From positions 496,001 through 560,000 of the forward strand of contig JAZAYU010000062.1 in the NCBI GenBank assembly GCA_038501625.1: 64,000 nt of DNA. The letters run 5' to 3'. A program made the position numbers and the translations under genes. Positions 12,701-27,700 of this stretch are shown in pieces. The stretch comes from Corbicula japonica. Taxonomy: Eukaryota > Mollusca > Bivalvia > Venerida > Cyrenidae. The notes under the pieces were generated by a model, which was given only the letters and a program-made list of their open reading frames with translations, ran no database searches and had not been told where the DNA came from. Each line of letters opens with the position of its first letter. Positions within the stretch are counted from its first letter, which is position 1.

Positions 12701-15700
12701 GTACAGGAACTTTCTTTTGAGCTTTCGGTGCGACGGGATTGAGTTCACCAGCAAACAGTGTGGTGATTTCCTCTGCTATACCAGATAATGTAGCACCTTT
12801 GTCTTGAAGTTTGAGCACATATTTCACAAGCTGAACCATGCAACATGCCTGAAATATACCCATCTCATCATATCATGCCTGAAGGTTATAAGACTGGTTG
12901 CCATTTCAGCCAATCAGATGCTTGAGATTTGAGACTGGTTTCCATGCTCAGTTTTATAACCTTGGGCAAAGATCAACTCTATATTTCAGCCAATCAGATG
13001 CTTGAGATTTGAGACTGGTCTCCAATCTCAGTTTTATGAGTTTGTTCCCTGGACATAATAGAACCTTAACTCTGACAAACATGCTGATGTCACAACTGTC
13101 ATTTGAATGAGGTGTTTATGATGTTGAGCTGGCCAGGCTGTTGTAATTGATCCTTTTATTCTACCTTATTCTTCTTTAATGTTTAACTGTTTAATTTTGT
13201 TAATTTAAATTCTGAATTTATTTACAGCTTAACAGTTACAAAATCTGACTGCAAAATCAAACCAGTGTGTTATCATGACCCAAATTTTACAAATTAATTT
13301 TTTTTTAAATGTTTGTAGCAAACTTAACAATTTAATTCTTTAGTTCAACATCTGCTTACTGTGACCTTGTTAGCTATCTAAGTCAAACAATGATGGTTTG
13401 AATAATTATTTGGTGGGGAGTTTTTCTTACTGACTTAATGATCCGGCTGTTTTCACTGAAACAGCGTCCATTTCATTTGTTTTGAACCCTAACCCTTCTT
13501 TTATTTTCATTAACCCCTTTCTACTTTGAAAGATAATGAAACCACTAAGTATAAGTTAAAACCCAACAAATTTACCCTTTCTTGAACTTCCAGATCAGAG
13601 CTCTGTATAAAGATAGGAAGTTTTTCTTGAAGCATTTCTCCGAGTTCTTTCACAACCGCAGTATCATCATCCTGTTCTGCTCTCTTGATGATGTTGGCAT
13701 AGATTTTGATGATATTTTGAACATACACGCTCTGAATGTGGCCTGGTAAGGCCGTGATCTTTGGTTTTAACATGGCATCTAACACCGACTTTGGGTCAGT
13801 CAACTCACTAAAATATAAATGAATGTTTGATAACAAAAACAGTAAAAGCTTAACAGTGAAATAAAATAAACCTTATACTCATGTCAAGTTTAAACTCCCT
13901 GGCCAAGCCAACTACATGAATTGCAAATGATGAGATATTTCATTATTTGACTCCAATTAAACTCATACCAATTGGGGTGAGAGCAAATGCTTCGCATTTT
14001 ATGGACAATAAGATACTAAGATAATAAGTTCCTTTGAGAGAGGATTAAACAGTGTTCCTCGAGAGAGGGTTAAACATAGTACATTGCGATACAAATATAT
14101 AAACATTTAATCAGAAGTTCACTTACTCGGGGAACTCCCCGCACAACCAGGCAGCAGCATACAGGACCTCACAGATACCATTCCTCTGAGAGTTGTTCGC
14201 CAGCAAATGAGAATTCTCCAGTAACACGGCCTGTACAAAAATATAAACAAACGAGGTACAGGTAATTTACAATACAGTCTAATTGGTAGTGCAGACTTTT
14301 ATTTATGATTATCATGGATGCAGTATATACTTTCAGGTAATATTTCACAGGCAACCTTTTGGTTTCTAACGGGCTGTTCTGACAGCAATAATGAAAATAT
14401 CATTGATTGCATGATTTAGCAAATATTGAAATATATCTATCCTCTTGGTCAGAAATAATCAAATGATTAAATAATCGAATGAATCTAAAGGCTGGATCCT
14501 CCTCAGACTACATGGATGTACATTTCACATGTGATCAAAGCTATATATTGAGTAAAGGATTAAATTGCAGACATTACCATTTGAGCAACAGCAAATGACC
14601 TTATTGCTTGGACTCGGATTGCTACGTCTAACATCTGTGAGGCTATAAGTCGTCCATGTCTAGTCCCCTCCATCCTTGTTAACTCAACCAGTACACTCAC
14701 ATACCTGCAACAAGGACAAATAATTACATCACTGATCACTTTCATGTTTGAACAGTGGTCAACAGTTATTACTAATATGTACCACCATATGGAATTAACC
14801 CTTTCACTGCCATAAGGACGGCATATGCTGTCCCTATTATTTTCGGCGTATTTGCCATATGGACGGCTTTTGTCGTTTCTATATAAAGACCAGCATGCAA
14901 AGCGGGGGTTTCTATGCTGACGTAGGCAGATCATTGAAATATTGACCAATAATGTTATTGCTTTGGTTTTTACATGTAAACATAGTAATTAAGTCGATAT
15001 ATCTATAAATAACCAGCCTCATTCTGACCTTGGTTTTGGTAAATATAGAATATATATATGGAAATGGCAAAAGCCGTCCATACGGCAAATCCACAAATGT
15101 ACATGTTGGAAATAGTATGACATTCAAATCTGAGCAACTTATTCAATTCTCATGCAGAAATATATAGGTTTTGTTGGGATATCTTGAAAAATAAAAAAGT
15201 TATGCATAAAATTTATAATGCACTGTAATTTCTTAGAAAACCCTCTGGCAAATAGGTGAGCAATAAATCAATAACCCTCTGGCAGCGAAGGGGTTAATAA
15301 GTGGTTTCAGAAAATACTATTTGTTTATGTAATTTTGTGGGATCTGCTGTAAATGTGTGCATATGCTTAAATTCTCACTATGACCATCTACATTTAGTTA
15401 TTGTCCAATTTTAGGAAAAATACATGTATCCATAGAGTTAAGGGTTAAGCATGACTCCACAGACTTGAACCATATGACATCTTTATCCACACACAACACA
15501 CGACAGACATGAATATCACGTCTACAGCCATTATTTTGCTACAATTAATTGCCCAATGCACAATCTACTTACTTGTTGAACAAAATACTGGACCAAAGAC
15601 TATAAAGCTGAGATTGGAAGCCATTCTCAAATTTCAAGCATCTGATTGGTTGATATGGAGATGCTGACCAATCAAAAGCAATAGTTTTTAAACTGTTCTC

Positions 15701-18700
15701 CAAACTCAATTTTATCATCTGGAGTCCAGGAAGGTTAGAAAACAAATGAGATCTCACCATTCAAAGTTGGTGACATATTGGTAGTTGGACTGTGAGCAGA
15801 TTTCTATGATTTTGGCCAGCAGTTCGTCCCTGTAGTTGGTGCCCTCGGCTTTATCCATGTGTACCATCAACTTCTTCACTATCTCCATCAGGTTCTTCTT
15901 GGACACCTAAAAACATGCGCAGTAGTGACTGTATGCTATGTGCATATCAAATATTTAATTAACTATTCATGTCTGACAAACAAATTCATGAAGTGACAAA
16001 GTTGAAAATAATCCTTTGTTATAAATCGCCCAAAATCAACAAACAGGTCAGGCCTGGTGTAGGGGTATTTTTCTTTTGACAACTTTTAACATCATTCCTC
16101 TGTCTTATTCTATTGAAGTCTTCGTATTTATGGTCCATATTGTAATAAATGGAAAGCTAAAATCTTTACTTTTTTCTTGTTCATACAGACAGCTTGTCAT
16201 AAGAATCCTTTCAAGCTTGAAAGAAATAACACACATTTAGGATCTAGAACTAAACATTCCAGAGCTGACCAAAAAAGACTTTTAGATAGAGATGTTTTGC
16301 CTTTGGGGCTCAAAATGATAATTTTGATTGAAAAGTCTATGATGCTATCTATGACTGATCTGTTCAGTGCTGGAGCAAGGTTGTCCTCTACAGATATGGC
16401 CAAGTACCTGGGAAGAGAGATGTTGAATAAGTTAGTTGAGTAGCCTCACCCTATGAAATATTGTCTAATCACATCTGCATGATCATGCTTAAAGCATAAA
16501 GTTACAGCATAGTGCCTTACCATTCCGTACAACAGATCAAGTGCCCTGAACCTGATCGACTCATCTTTATCATCGAGACACTGCAGGATGAGGTCTTTAT
16601 GTGTCTGTACTGACTTCGGGTGGGTCTGTAGGATTTTGGACATTGCAAGAAGACCCAAGTATTTCACTGAAATCAAAAGGCACAGAAATTTTACTCAGTG
16701 AAGTAAATTTTGATACTAGAGTTGGAAGTGTACATTTATATCATTTCATTTCAAAATGCCAGTTCTCGCTAAAGTTAAGCTTCGCAATGGACAGAAAGAC
16801 AAAACAGTCCCTTTGGATTGCGTTGTCTTCAAATGTCAACACAGTATTTACTGTGATGGATAAGTATATATATATATATATATATTGCTTGTAATCTGTT
16901 AGTTCTTCAACACAGCAGCTCCATATCGGGAGTCCTTTGTATCCTACACACTGCCACTAACATACTCCTAACCCCAAAATTGAATGACATAATACATGTA
17001 CTTGGAACGCATTTATAGATGCAGACATATTAAAACAAAGCTTACAGTTCTGGTCCGAGTCCTCTATAAGAATCCTCAATTTCTGCACACATAGCTGCAA
17101 GAAGAAATCAAGCATACAATCACAATATCTGAAACAGCAATAAATGCAACATGTTTTTAATAAGGTTGTATATTACATCAATAATCTTTCACTCTTTGTT
17201 TCAGTTCATCCCAATGAGCTACCAGTGTAGATCCAGATCTGTCTGCATATATGTGACATTCCTTTCTAGATCTACACTGTTTGCTTGTAGATTCATTAAG
17301 TGATTTCTTCAAAGGCAAACAATGTTCATCTTGATGAGACTGCATGGATGTACAGACTGATCTGCACCCTCACTATTCACCCTTGGAATAAAAGTCATAT
17401 CCGTCGAGTTTACAATTTTACTATGAGCAAAGTGATTTTAGTCAACATACTTATCAGATTAGTGTGGGTCCCATGTTCACATACCACCAACCAGGCCAGT
17501 GACATAGGAAGGTCACATTTTGACATACCACTTACCAGGTGCAACAAATGCATCATGGCCTTCCCAGGACACATTTAAACAACCTGATACCCAAGACAAT
17601 CTATTGCACTACTCACCAAAAATAAAATGTTCAATTCTAAAAAAGTAGTTAATCTTCCAGGTATACAGATGTGCTTTGTTCACTCTCGTCACAAGGTCCC
17701 CTTACTCTCAAACACAATTACAGACTAATACATTTCAACAGAGTGGATGTATGCCATGTGAATCTATTATTTGTGTCTTCTGCACTAAAGAAAGTAATTT
17801 TGAAATTAACTTACATTGTAGAATGTAATCATGAAACTTCTCCTTAAATATAACAAGAGGCTCAACATACAATGATAATCCTTAAAGCCCCAGTCCTAAA
17901 CTTAAGTAAGAATATACTATTGAAAAATCATATTTGTCCATATAGACTCCAATATATAAACTCTTTAACAGAACACAAAAGGTCTGATCGAATTCTTTCT
18001 TATAGACGGGATTTTCAATGATATTGTTAAATTATTGTTAACGAACTTTTAAGAAGCTAAATATAATGGAGCTATATTTATCACCGACGAAGAGACCACT
18101 TCATGCGTAATCTCGATTTCTGTGACGTTTCAGAAATCCTACTTTTGCTTTTAGTATTGCGGACCAAATTTATTTTGGTAAATTAAAATTGTATTAGCCC
18201 GAACTAATGCTGCAAATTTGTGCCTATAGTTCCAAATACATGTAATATTTCATACAAGAGCAGATTAAATTGAAGTAATGCCGCTTTAACTTGTCAGATT
18301 TAGGGGATTCTGTATGGCATTGTAATTATGTGAGTCTGTTAACACAGTTGACAGTGCATGTTTATTAAAGAACTTCCGTCCCCAGGTGTGAAACTGGAAA
18401 GTCTCATAACATGTTGTGCTCGATCAAAACACAAAGAACTACTGTATGATTTTTTTCTTTAAAAGCTAATGGAGGAAACTTTTTTAATATATATATAACA
18501 AAACAATTTCAAGAGAGAAAATTTGAGTCTTATCATTACTGGCTTTATTTTAGACATAAGTTATAATTTTCATATCCGTAAGAATTCCTAACTATGTATA
18601 GACAAATCTTGCACATGACAAACAGTGGCACAGAGTTTGATAGTAATTTTAAGTTAAATAGCAACAGAAGCACCACAGCAATTGAGGTAATACAGTAAAC

Positions 18701-21700
18701 CATTACCAAGTTGCATCCAAACAAGCCACCGCAGAGCAGAAGCAGCAAGTGGAGAATGTAAGAAGAACAAACATCCAGGAAATGATGGCCATAACATTCA
18801 ATACTAGTCTTCTTTATTAGTATTTTAAGGCAGGTATTTTAACGCAGCCAAGACATACAAGGAAATGATAGTCATAACCTTTGATACTAGTCTTCCATAT
18901 TTATTTATGGTAGCCATGGCATGTTATGTCTTGTTGTTGTGTTTTCAATGTAGAAAGGATTATGTTTATCTGAAATGACACTGCACTAACCTTTCACCTA
19001 CAGTATTAAAATTCATTAGAATGTTCTCTTCGTACAGCCTTGATAACTGACTCATGTCAATATGGAAACAACCTGGCACTATGCTTCCTTGTAATGCTTC
19101 CTACTTATTGCAATCATAGCTCTCGACATAAACCCACTCTGACCGGTTACCGTAACTATGTCAATTGTACCTATTGTGAAATTTCAAAATTTCCTACCAA
19201 TTATGAAAATCTTTAGGGCCTTAAATCCATCTTAAAATCAATTTTGGAAAATATAAAATTTGGAAAACAAGATTAGTCCTGAATATTAGCGTCCCTTCCA
19301 TTAACAGACCTTGACAAATTTTAATAAGTCCAGAATGTTGACGTTTCTTGTATACTTTAAATGACAGTAAGTCACAAAATCTAGGGATCCCAGTTCACAT
19401 CAACACATTAATGGAAAGCTTAGAGTTTCTCAACAATTTATTTACCCAGGAAACTTAACTCCACTGAAATGACAAATATCTCTTTTTTCCAGGTATACTG
19501 TATATGTTTCAGTTATAAAAAAAAAGAGATAAACAATTTTACAAAAACTCTTGGACATTGTCTTTATATAACATGTCTACATTGACTAGACAGAATTTTT
19601 ACAACATATCAGTGTACACAACACAAACTATGCTGCAAATGAAGTAGCAACAACAATGTGAAGTATTTTACAGAAAACCTTATTCATGGTTTAAAACTAA
19701 ATGTGTCTATTTACTGAATAATGCTGAATTTTCTTAGTGTTTTTATTGTCATTTTTAATGGATGCAACATGTGAAGCATATTGAATACAGAAGTTACCAA
19801 CTCACAAGACAATTTACAATACTGAAGAAAACTAGTCACTGCTAGCTTTAGACACTATAGTCAACTAGTCACTGCCACCTTGAGGCTGCACAGCAGATAA
19901 TGTGTATAGCTACAAAGCAGTAAGTTAGTACAAGTCAATTCACATTGGGTATTGGTATTATTAGCAATTTTTATTTTGAATTTATAATGATATGCCCTTT
20001 CCAAGATGGTAAAACTTTGTAGGAAGTGGCATTCAATATAGTTCAATTAAACGAAGACAAAAGTTTTGTTTTGGATTTTTTATCTGCATATAATGGAAGA
20101 TGAATGATGCAAGTAATACCCAATCTGTTGATGTAACCTTCACCCAAAGGCCACACAATCAAATTCCAGATTTTTTATTCAATGCCAACAACTGACTGAT
20201 ATTGTAAGTGAAATATCTAACTTCTTTCATTAGATACAGAAATTCAGTAGTTATGGTAAAGAATACAAACTCTGGAATGTTTCAGTTAGTTTTAGAAGGG
20301 CACAGGCTTTTATAAGACGGCAGGACTCATATGCCACAGAAAAACTGCAGTCCCTAAAGACTGTGTTGGTTTTGGAAAATGGTTCAAAAGAAAAAAATAG
20401 AATTCTGCAAGCAGAAGTATTGATAACAAACACTTGGGGAAAACATGGTGTATTTATTCATTATTTGTACTTAATTGGTGGTAGATGCTTAAAAAAACAA
20501 TGGCTGTGAGGTCTAAAGCATTGAATGCAAATCTCACAAAGGCCATGTAGTTGTTTATTGGTCTTGTGCGAACTTGTGAATGTGAATATAGCAATGATGT
20601 AACCATTGCATGATTACAACTCATAATTAACAGAAACCATCATAATAATATAAATAGGATGTTTGTTATTTAAGTTTCTGTGGAAAAGGGCATAAAAAGA
20701 GCTCATCTACATCTACATAAATGTGTTTCAGAATTGCCACTACAATGTTTTATCAAAATCTATTTGGTGTTTTTCTAAATTTTATCAAGAATTTGGAGTT
20801 CTACATTTGAATAAAATTGTTTATCTTATTAACAATGCACAACTTCATGTTACCCCTAATGCATTATTTCATGCTGTTAAAGCCTGTGCCTTTCAGATAA
20901 AGCTAGAACCGGGTATGTTCCTCCTAGTACATTACCTGTATTGAGGCGGAATGATTCGGAATGCCTGTAGATACAGAAATGAGTACTGTAATTAAGAACA
21001 AACATATATCAGTTAAAATGTGTCCGCAGTGAACAGTCATACACTTAACAAATGGTTTAATTTTAACTTTTAATCCTTTCCTCCATATATACGTCTTTTT
21101 ACACATGTGCGACCAGTGTAGATCCAAATCAGCCGGCACATCTGTGCCGTATGATCAGGATCTGCACTGGTTGCATTTTGGTCAAAGATAACCTAACAAA
21201 TCAAAAAGTGAACAGTTTAGATCCTGATCAGATGGCACTGATGTGCCGGCTGATCTGGATCTAACATGTTCACCCTCGTAATTAAGCTGTATCTATGGAG
21301 GAAAGGGTTAAATCAGAATGTACTAGTGTTGTACAGCAATATTCTACATTTTTTTATTTTCATAGTGCTGTTTGTTGAAAGCATAATAATAAAATCTAAA
21401 ATCTGAGCTAAAACATATAACATGTTAATAACTAAGAAAAGCCATTAGCTTTATCTATTTCGTTATCTTGTCTTAAGCAGTTATAATTTTCTTAAACTTC
21501 AAAATCAGAGAATTTAATGTCCATCATTATTTTGTGAGTTATCAATGTAGTCTTGTTTTAGAATTTAATCATAATGATAAAATGAGTAAAAAATACATAT
21601 AAACAAAAACAGTTCAAAACATAACAGCACAGAACAACACATATTTCGAAACATAAATTTCACAAAAACAGTAATTTCACTGCAGACACAACACAATATT

Positions 21701-24700
21701 GTTTAAGAGAAAAAATTATCAGAAATTAATTCTTAATCTCATTCACACCAAAATCACTCAATGCAATATATTTCTGTTTTACAATGATTAAAATATACTC
21801 TATATCTTACAAATATTTCATAGGAGATTTTGTTACAAATGCTGACTTCTTTACACAATTATTCAAGTAAATTTCATATTAATCGATTAAATCAGCTTAA
21901 CTTGATCTCATCCTTAGTGGAATAAAGTTAATAAAGACACTTTTTTGTGTGGAAGGGTTCAAATGTTTCACTAAAAGCTAAATGTTTTTTATGCTTCATA
22001 CAACCTACAATTACTGAGCCCATAAAATCCATGCAAACATTCAAGCTATGAAACATACATTCACAATACAACACAGGAAAATCAAAACAAAACTAAAACA
22101 GAAAAGAAGAAAAACAAAAACAACAAACAATTTTAAATTGTCACTGTCCATAAGTATTATTATATAAAACTATCTGTTTTATTACAGCTCTAAAAATTTA
22201 AAAATAAATGTTTATGAAGAGGTAAACATGCAGGATGTTAATCCTTTACTCCATATATAAGTTTTATCACAACAGAGTAGATCCAGATCAGTAAGCACAT
22301 CCATGCTATCTGATCAGGATCTTCAATGTTTGCTTCTTAATCAGAAATTAACAAATCAAAATAAGAAGAGTGTAGATACTGATCAGTTGTCAGCTGATCT
22401 GGATCTAAATTGTTCACCAATTGATTATAATAGCCTCATGGAATAAAGGGTTAACCCATTCCTGGATATATACGCATTTTTACACATGTGCGACCAGTGT
22501 AGATCCAGATCAGCCGGCACATCCGTGCCGTCTGATCAGGATCTGCACTGCTCGCATTTTGGTCAGAAATAACCTAATGAATCAAAAAGCGAACAGTTTA
22601 GATCCTGATCAGACGGCACGGATGTGCCGGCTGATATGGATCTAAACTGTTCGCCCTAGCAATAAAGGTGTGTCTGTACAGGAATGGGTTAAGAAAAACA
22701 GAATGTAAAGGTAGTGACATGCAGGGTGGAAAATACTTACCAGCTATCACAGTGTTGATACATTCATACAGTAATGACATTGCAGATGTGCTGAAATTAC
22801 ATATAATAGATTACATGTATTAAATAAGATCTTAAGCTGAAAGTGAACGCTTGTAGGTGTTGGCAAAAACTCTTCAAGTTTCAGCAATGATTTGAGTCAA
22901 CTTTGCAACCAGTGTAAATCCAAACCAGCCAGTATATAAACATAATATGATTTATGTCTACACTGTTCGTTTTCAGTCAATTAATTTCTTTTAAACACCC
23001 CTATGATACAAGGAATGTACAGGCTAAATCTCAAAGAACTAGAAATGTGTCCATAGGACACGGATGCCCCCGCTATGCATGTTTGTCATGGTGAACATTT
23101 ATAGCAAGTTAATTGAAAATCTAATAAGTAATAACAAACTCACAGCCCAGACAAGAAAATTCTGGTTTTAGTAATAGTGACCTTGACCTTGGACCTACAG
23201 GCATGGGAATTGTACACAACACAACGCCTTGTCATAGTGAACATTTCTGCCAAATTATTTTGAAATCACTCTGTTAATAATGAAGTTATAGCTAGTACAA
23301 GAAATTTCTATTTTTTGTAACAGTGACCTTGACCTTGGACCTACAGGCATGGGTATTGTACACAACACATCGTCTTGATATAATAAACATTTATACCAAG
23401 TTATTTTAAAATCCTATAAGAAATAACAAAGTTACAGAGCAGACAAGATTTTTATAACAAAATTTTATTTTTAGTAACAGTGACCTTGACCTTGGACCTA
23501 CAGGCATGGGTGTTGTAGGCGACACACCGCCTTGTCATGGTAAACATTTGTGCCAAGTTATTTTGAAATCCATCCATTCATAAGGAAGTTACAGCCCGGA
23601 CAAGAAAATTCTATTTTTAGTAACAGTGACCTTGACCTTGGACCTACAGGCATGGGTACTGTACGCGACACACCGTCTCGATATGGTGAACATTCATACC
23701 AAGTTATTTTAAAATCCAATAAGAAATAAGAAAGTTACAGACGGGACACGATTTTTCCAACAAAATTCTATTTTTAGTAACAGTGACCTTGACCTTGGAC
23801 CTACAGGCATGGGTGTTGTACGCGACACACCGCCTTGTCATGGTGAACATTTGTGCCAAGTTATTTTGAAATCCCTCCATTCATAAGGAAGTTACAGCCC
23901 GGACAAGAAAATTCTATTTTTAGTAACAGTGACCTTGACCTTGGACCTACAGGCATGGGTATTGTACGCGACACACCATCTTGATATGGTGAACATTCAT
24001 ACCAAGTTATTTTAAAATCCAATAAGAAATAACAAAGTTACAGAGCGGACACGATTTTTCCAACAAAATTCTATTTTTAGTAACAGTGACCTTGACCTCG
24101 GACCTACAGGCATGGGTGTTGTACGCAACACACCGCCTTGTCATGGTGAACATTTGTGCCAAGTTATTTTCAAATCCCTCTAATCATAAGGAAGTTACAG
24201 CCCGGACAAGAAAATTCTATTTTTAGTAACAGTGACCTTGACCTTGGACCTAAAGGCATGGGTATTGTACGCGACACACCGTCTTGATATGGTGAACATT
24301 CATACCAAGTTATTTTAAAATCCAATAAGAAATAACAAAGTTACAGAGCGGACACGATTTTCGAACATACACACACACTGACACACACACCCACCCACCC
24401 ACCCACCCACAGCCAGGGTGAACACTATATGCCCTTCCGCCATTATATGGCGGGGGCATAAAAACTAGTCCATCATAAAAGTTTAACAGGTTAAAGGTAA
24501 AATACATCACAGACGTAGTAACAGGGCAACCAACAATCACAAAACAAGGACTCCAAGAAGATTAATGTCCAACCCTTAGCAAGATAGGGGAACATATATT
24601 TGTCCTATTCAATTCATTTTTTCATTTTAATGCAACATTTTTCAAAGAAGGTTCACATTTCATATTCGTCATGAAGAGAAACGAGTTAAAGTTATATCCT

Positions 24701-27700
24701 AAAGAAACAGCAATACCATCATAAATGTATTATATACAGTCCAACTTCTTTACATCAAACTTTGATATTTTGAACACCGTAGATATTTCAAACTCATATC
24801 TTGGCCCCGGCAATAGGCATATATAATTCATTTGCATTAACCTTTAATAAATGAAACACTTGAAATTTCGAACTTTGAACTCAATGTCCAGTATCGTCAT
24901 TAAATTTTCTATAAATTTTACTCTTGGTATTTCAAACTAATTGAAATTTATTGTTCAAAATTATGTCAGGTCAATGTTTTCACACTTAGAGTGGGTAAAA
25001 ACAGCGACGCCCAAATATTTATGCTCATTTTTGTCTGTTGACTGTGTCCTTTTTCATATTAATTCAAAACTATATTCAAGATAAGAACATGTATATCTTA
25101 ATCATGCTTAAATACATTTTAAAATTGTTTAAATAAAAATATTTTTCTTTTTATTTTCACTTCCAAAAGGATACTGTAGGTACAGACCTAGACTACCTGA
25201 ACATATAGTATCAACTTGTTAATAGAACTTCGATATTTCTAACTGCTGATAATTCAAACTTATTTCTTGGTCCCGTTGAGTTTGAATTATTGAAGTTCTA
25301 CTGTATATAAAATTCAATCAGATCTTGTGATCAAACTGAGAAGCCAGTTCACTTGCTAGGGTACCCAGAGACTTACCAAAAGCTGCACTGACTTACCTAT
25401 GGATAAGATTGGTGAGAGGTTCTATTAACTTCTTCCCTAGGCGGGGTTCAAGAGGGGTGAGAGCACCAAACTGTAAGTATAAACATGTCAAAAATATCTG
25501 ACAATACCAAAGTTGTCAAGGTAATCCAAAAGCTGCATAGTTGATCTGATTTGTTTCATTCCTCCCCACATTATCACATAGAGCATCTTTTATCACATTG
25601 ATAACCAGTGTAGATCCAGATCAGCAAGCACATCTTGGTCAGAAAAACCCTAATGAATCAAAAGATCCTTATCAGATGGCATGGATGTGCTGGCTGATCT
25701 GGATCAACACTAGTTGCACATGGAATAAAAGCTGCATCCATGGAGTTTTTACTTATTTTTGATTAGCATGGTTTCAAAAACTTGTAAAACATATGATTTT
25801 GTGAAAACACTTATATTGCATGGATTAGATTTTACATTCGGACATACACATTTTATTTGCATTTTATTTGCATTTTATTTTTTTTAAATATAATTTAATT
25901 GCCCCCATTTTTCTCCACTTGAACTGTCATTTACAACTTACAAGAGAACATTTGTAAACACTAAATTAAATAACACAATAGTACTTTGAATGAAATGTAC
26001 TATATTATTTAACAAATACATAGTTTTAATGAATAAATTAAATACACTGGAGCTAATGATTCCAACAGGAAATGCTTACAAGTTTGATGATTTTAATGAG
26101 AACCCAGTTATTGGTGGATGATGTCATCAGTTTGAAGAAAAGAGGGGCCAGAGAAAGGTAGTTCCTAGGGTTCTTCCTGGCTAGCTCACATATCACATTG
26201 ACAGCTGCCGACTGTACACCTGTAATCAATCAATACAGAATGTCATCTATATAACCATGCATATATAAAAAGCCTAATGCGGCTTGGCAGAGCCTCGCCT
26301 TTCCTACGACCATATCAGCCTTGTCCAATATCAGCTGTTATTCTTAATTTAACACACATGCCGAATGTATAAAACCTCTTTTGAGAAAAAGTAATACCTG
26401 TGCTTAAATAAAACAGAGATAAGAGAAAACATCAATCAGCGAGCTGAAATGTCAAAATTAAGATCAGTCACCGATTTTACCAATTACAAGCCAGTTTTGA
26501 GGCTAGTCTCCAATTCTCAGCACAATTAGCTTACGACCCCTGAGCCCAAGATTATAACTGAAACTCAAATCTTAAGCATCTCATTTGCTCAAATTGTACT
26601 TTTCCATTTTAGCTAATCAGATTCTAAATTTTTAATACTGGTCTCCAATCTCAGTTTTATAATCTTTGACCCTGGCTGCATTGACATCCCTTCTAGCCAG
26701 ACTGCATCGGACATGTAAAAAAAAATGAGAGGGAACCTTGTATAATTCTGATAGAACTAACCTGGATCTGGATCTTCTAGTTTCTCCTTGAGCCTTGGGA
26801 AGGCAGGCCTCAAGGCTTCAGGGAACTGTAGGAAGACTTTGTACATGATCAACACTGCCTTCTTTCTCAAGTATGGTTTTGTGGATGTCATCTGTAATAT
26901 TAATACATGTACATCAGTTTTCATTCCTATAATTATTCTTTGGCAAATACTTTGCACATTCATAACCCGCCCACCCAACCCTGCTGTATTCCCAAAGATA
27001 TGGGGGAAGTGTAATGTGTGTAATAAAATATTTCACTCTTTTCAATTCTCTGTAATTTGCAAAAAAGTAAATTTTATAAAATGGCGATCATCATAAATGT
27101 TCAATTTTTAGTAAGCAAACGCGCCAGTTCACAACTTATTCTCTGTTATTTTGCCGATTTTCTATACCATACTACTTTCCCTGGACATGAGTTACCTTTA
27201 TCATCATTTCTGATTTGAATGTTGACTAAAAAGTTGAAGACCTGGTAGACTTTGTAAGACTGTGAGGTAATGCAGTCTTATCCAGATCTAAAGTGGACCC
27301 AGGTTTATATAAAAAAAAATTTCATGCTTAACACAGCAATCACATTTTCATGTTCAAATAGGGCTGGGCATAATTAAAGGACATGCCTTGTAAGCATATG
27401 AGGTTTTGTAACAATACTCGTGGCTTATTTATATCAAACAATTTTCATCTAACGTAGACAACATTTCTCTCCTGTAACTGTGGATAAATAACCAGTTCTG
27501 TGCTCAAACTTAAAATGTCAATAACATTAACAGATGTTATAAATTAGAAATGACTGTCATTTCAACAGTTGTTTTTAAATCAATTATGTCATATTTTCAG
27601 TTTAAAATGTTTTATTATATATAATGAACAGAAATGAAGCCACCAAATTGAGTTGAGCAAGAAAGAAGTATTATAATCACGGGGCCAGGAAACATAAACA

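Larger units (their letters stand above)
4940..12848 (-). other. AP3D1: AP3D1 exons 17-27: charged hinge
   Basis: Exons: 12694-12848, 11960-12067, 11646-11709, 11148-11210, 10598-10682, 10073-10230, 8871-8947, 7359-7530, 6702-6875, 6281-6415, 4940-5116, encoding residues 572-1027. Exon 17 still carries the conserved trunk end (LFAGELNPVAPKAQKKVPVP). Later exons become low-complexity: lysine runs in exons 22, 24, 25 and 27 alternate with acidic clusters such as EEDSDDDD and SSEEEE. The short conserved islands EIDLSVPLHVPG (exon 21) and ELYKALDMNLD (exon 23) match islands in the vertebrate hinge. In this family the hinge is flexible and takes part in membrane and Arf interactions. Exons 25, 26 and 27 have lengths divisible by three and phase-0 borders, so each could be skipped without a frameshift. 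Confidence 0.93.

Noticed and set aside
16177..16443. Plus-strand open frame of 88 codons in AP3D1 intron 12
   Set aside because: No family resemblance and no splice or promoter context; its length is unremarkable for this composition.
23188..24240. Regularly spaced repeats that might look like a CRISPR array
   Set aside because: The units are about 150 bp and similar over their whole length, with no short-repeat and unique-spacer structure, in a eukaryotic intron.
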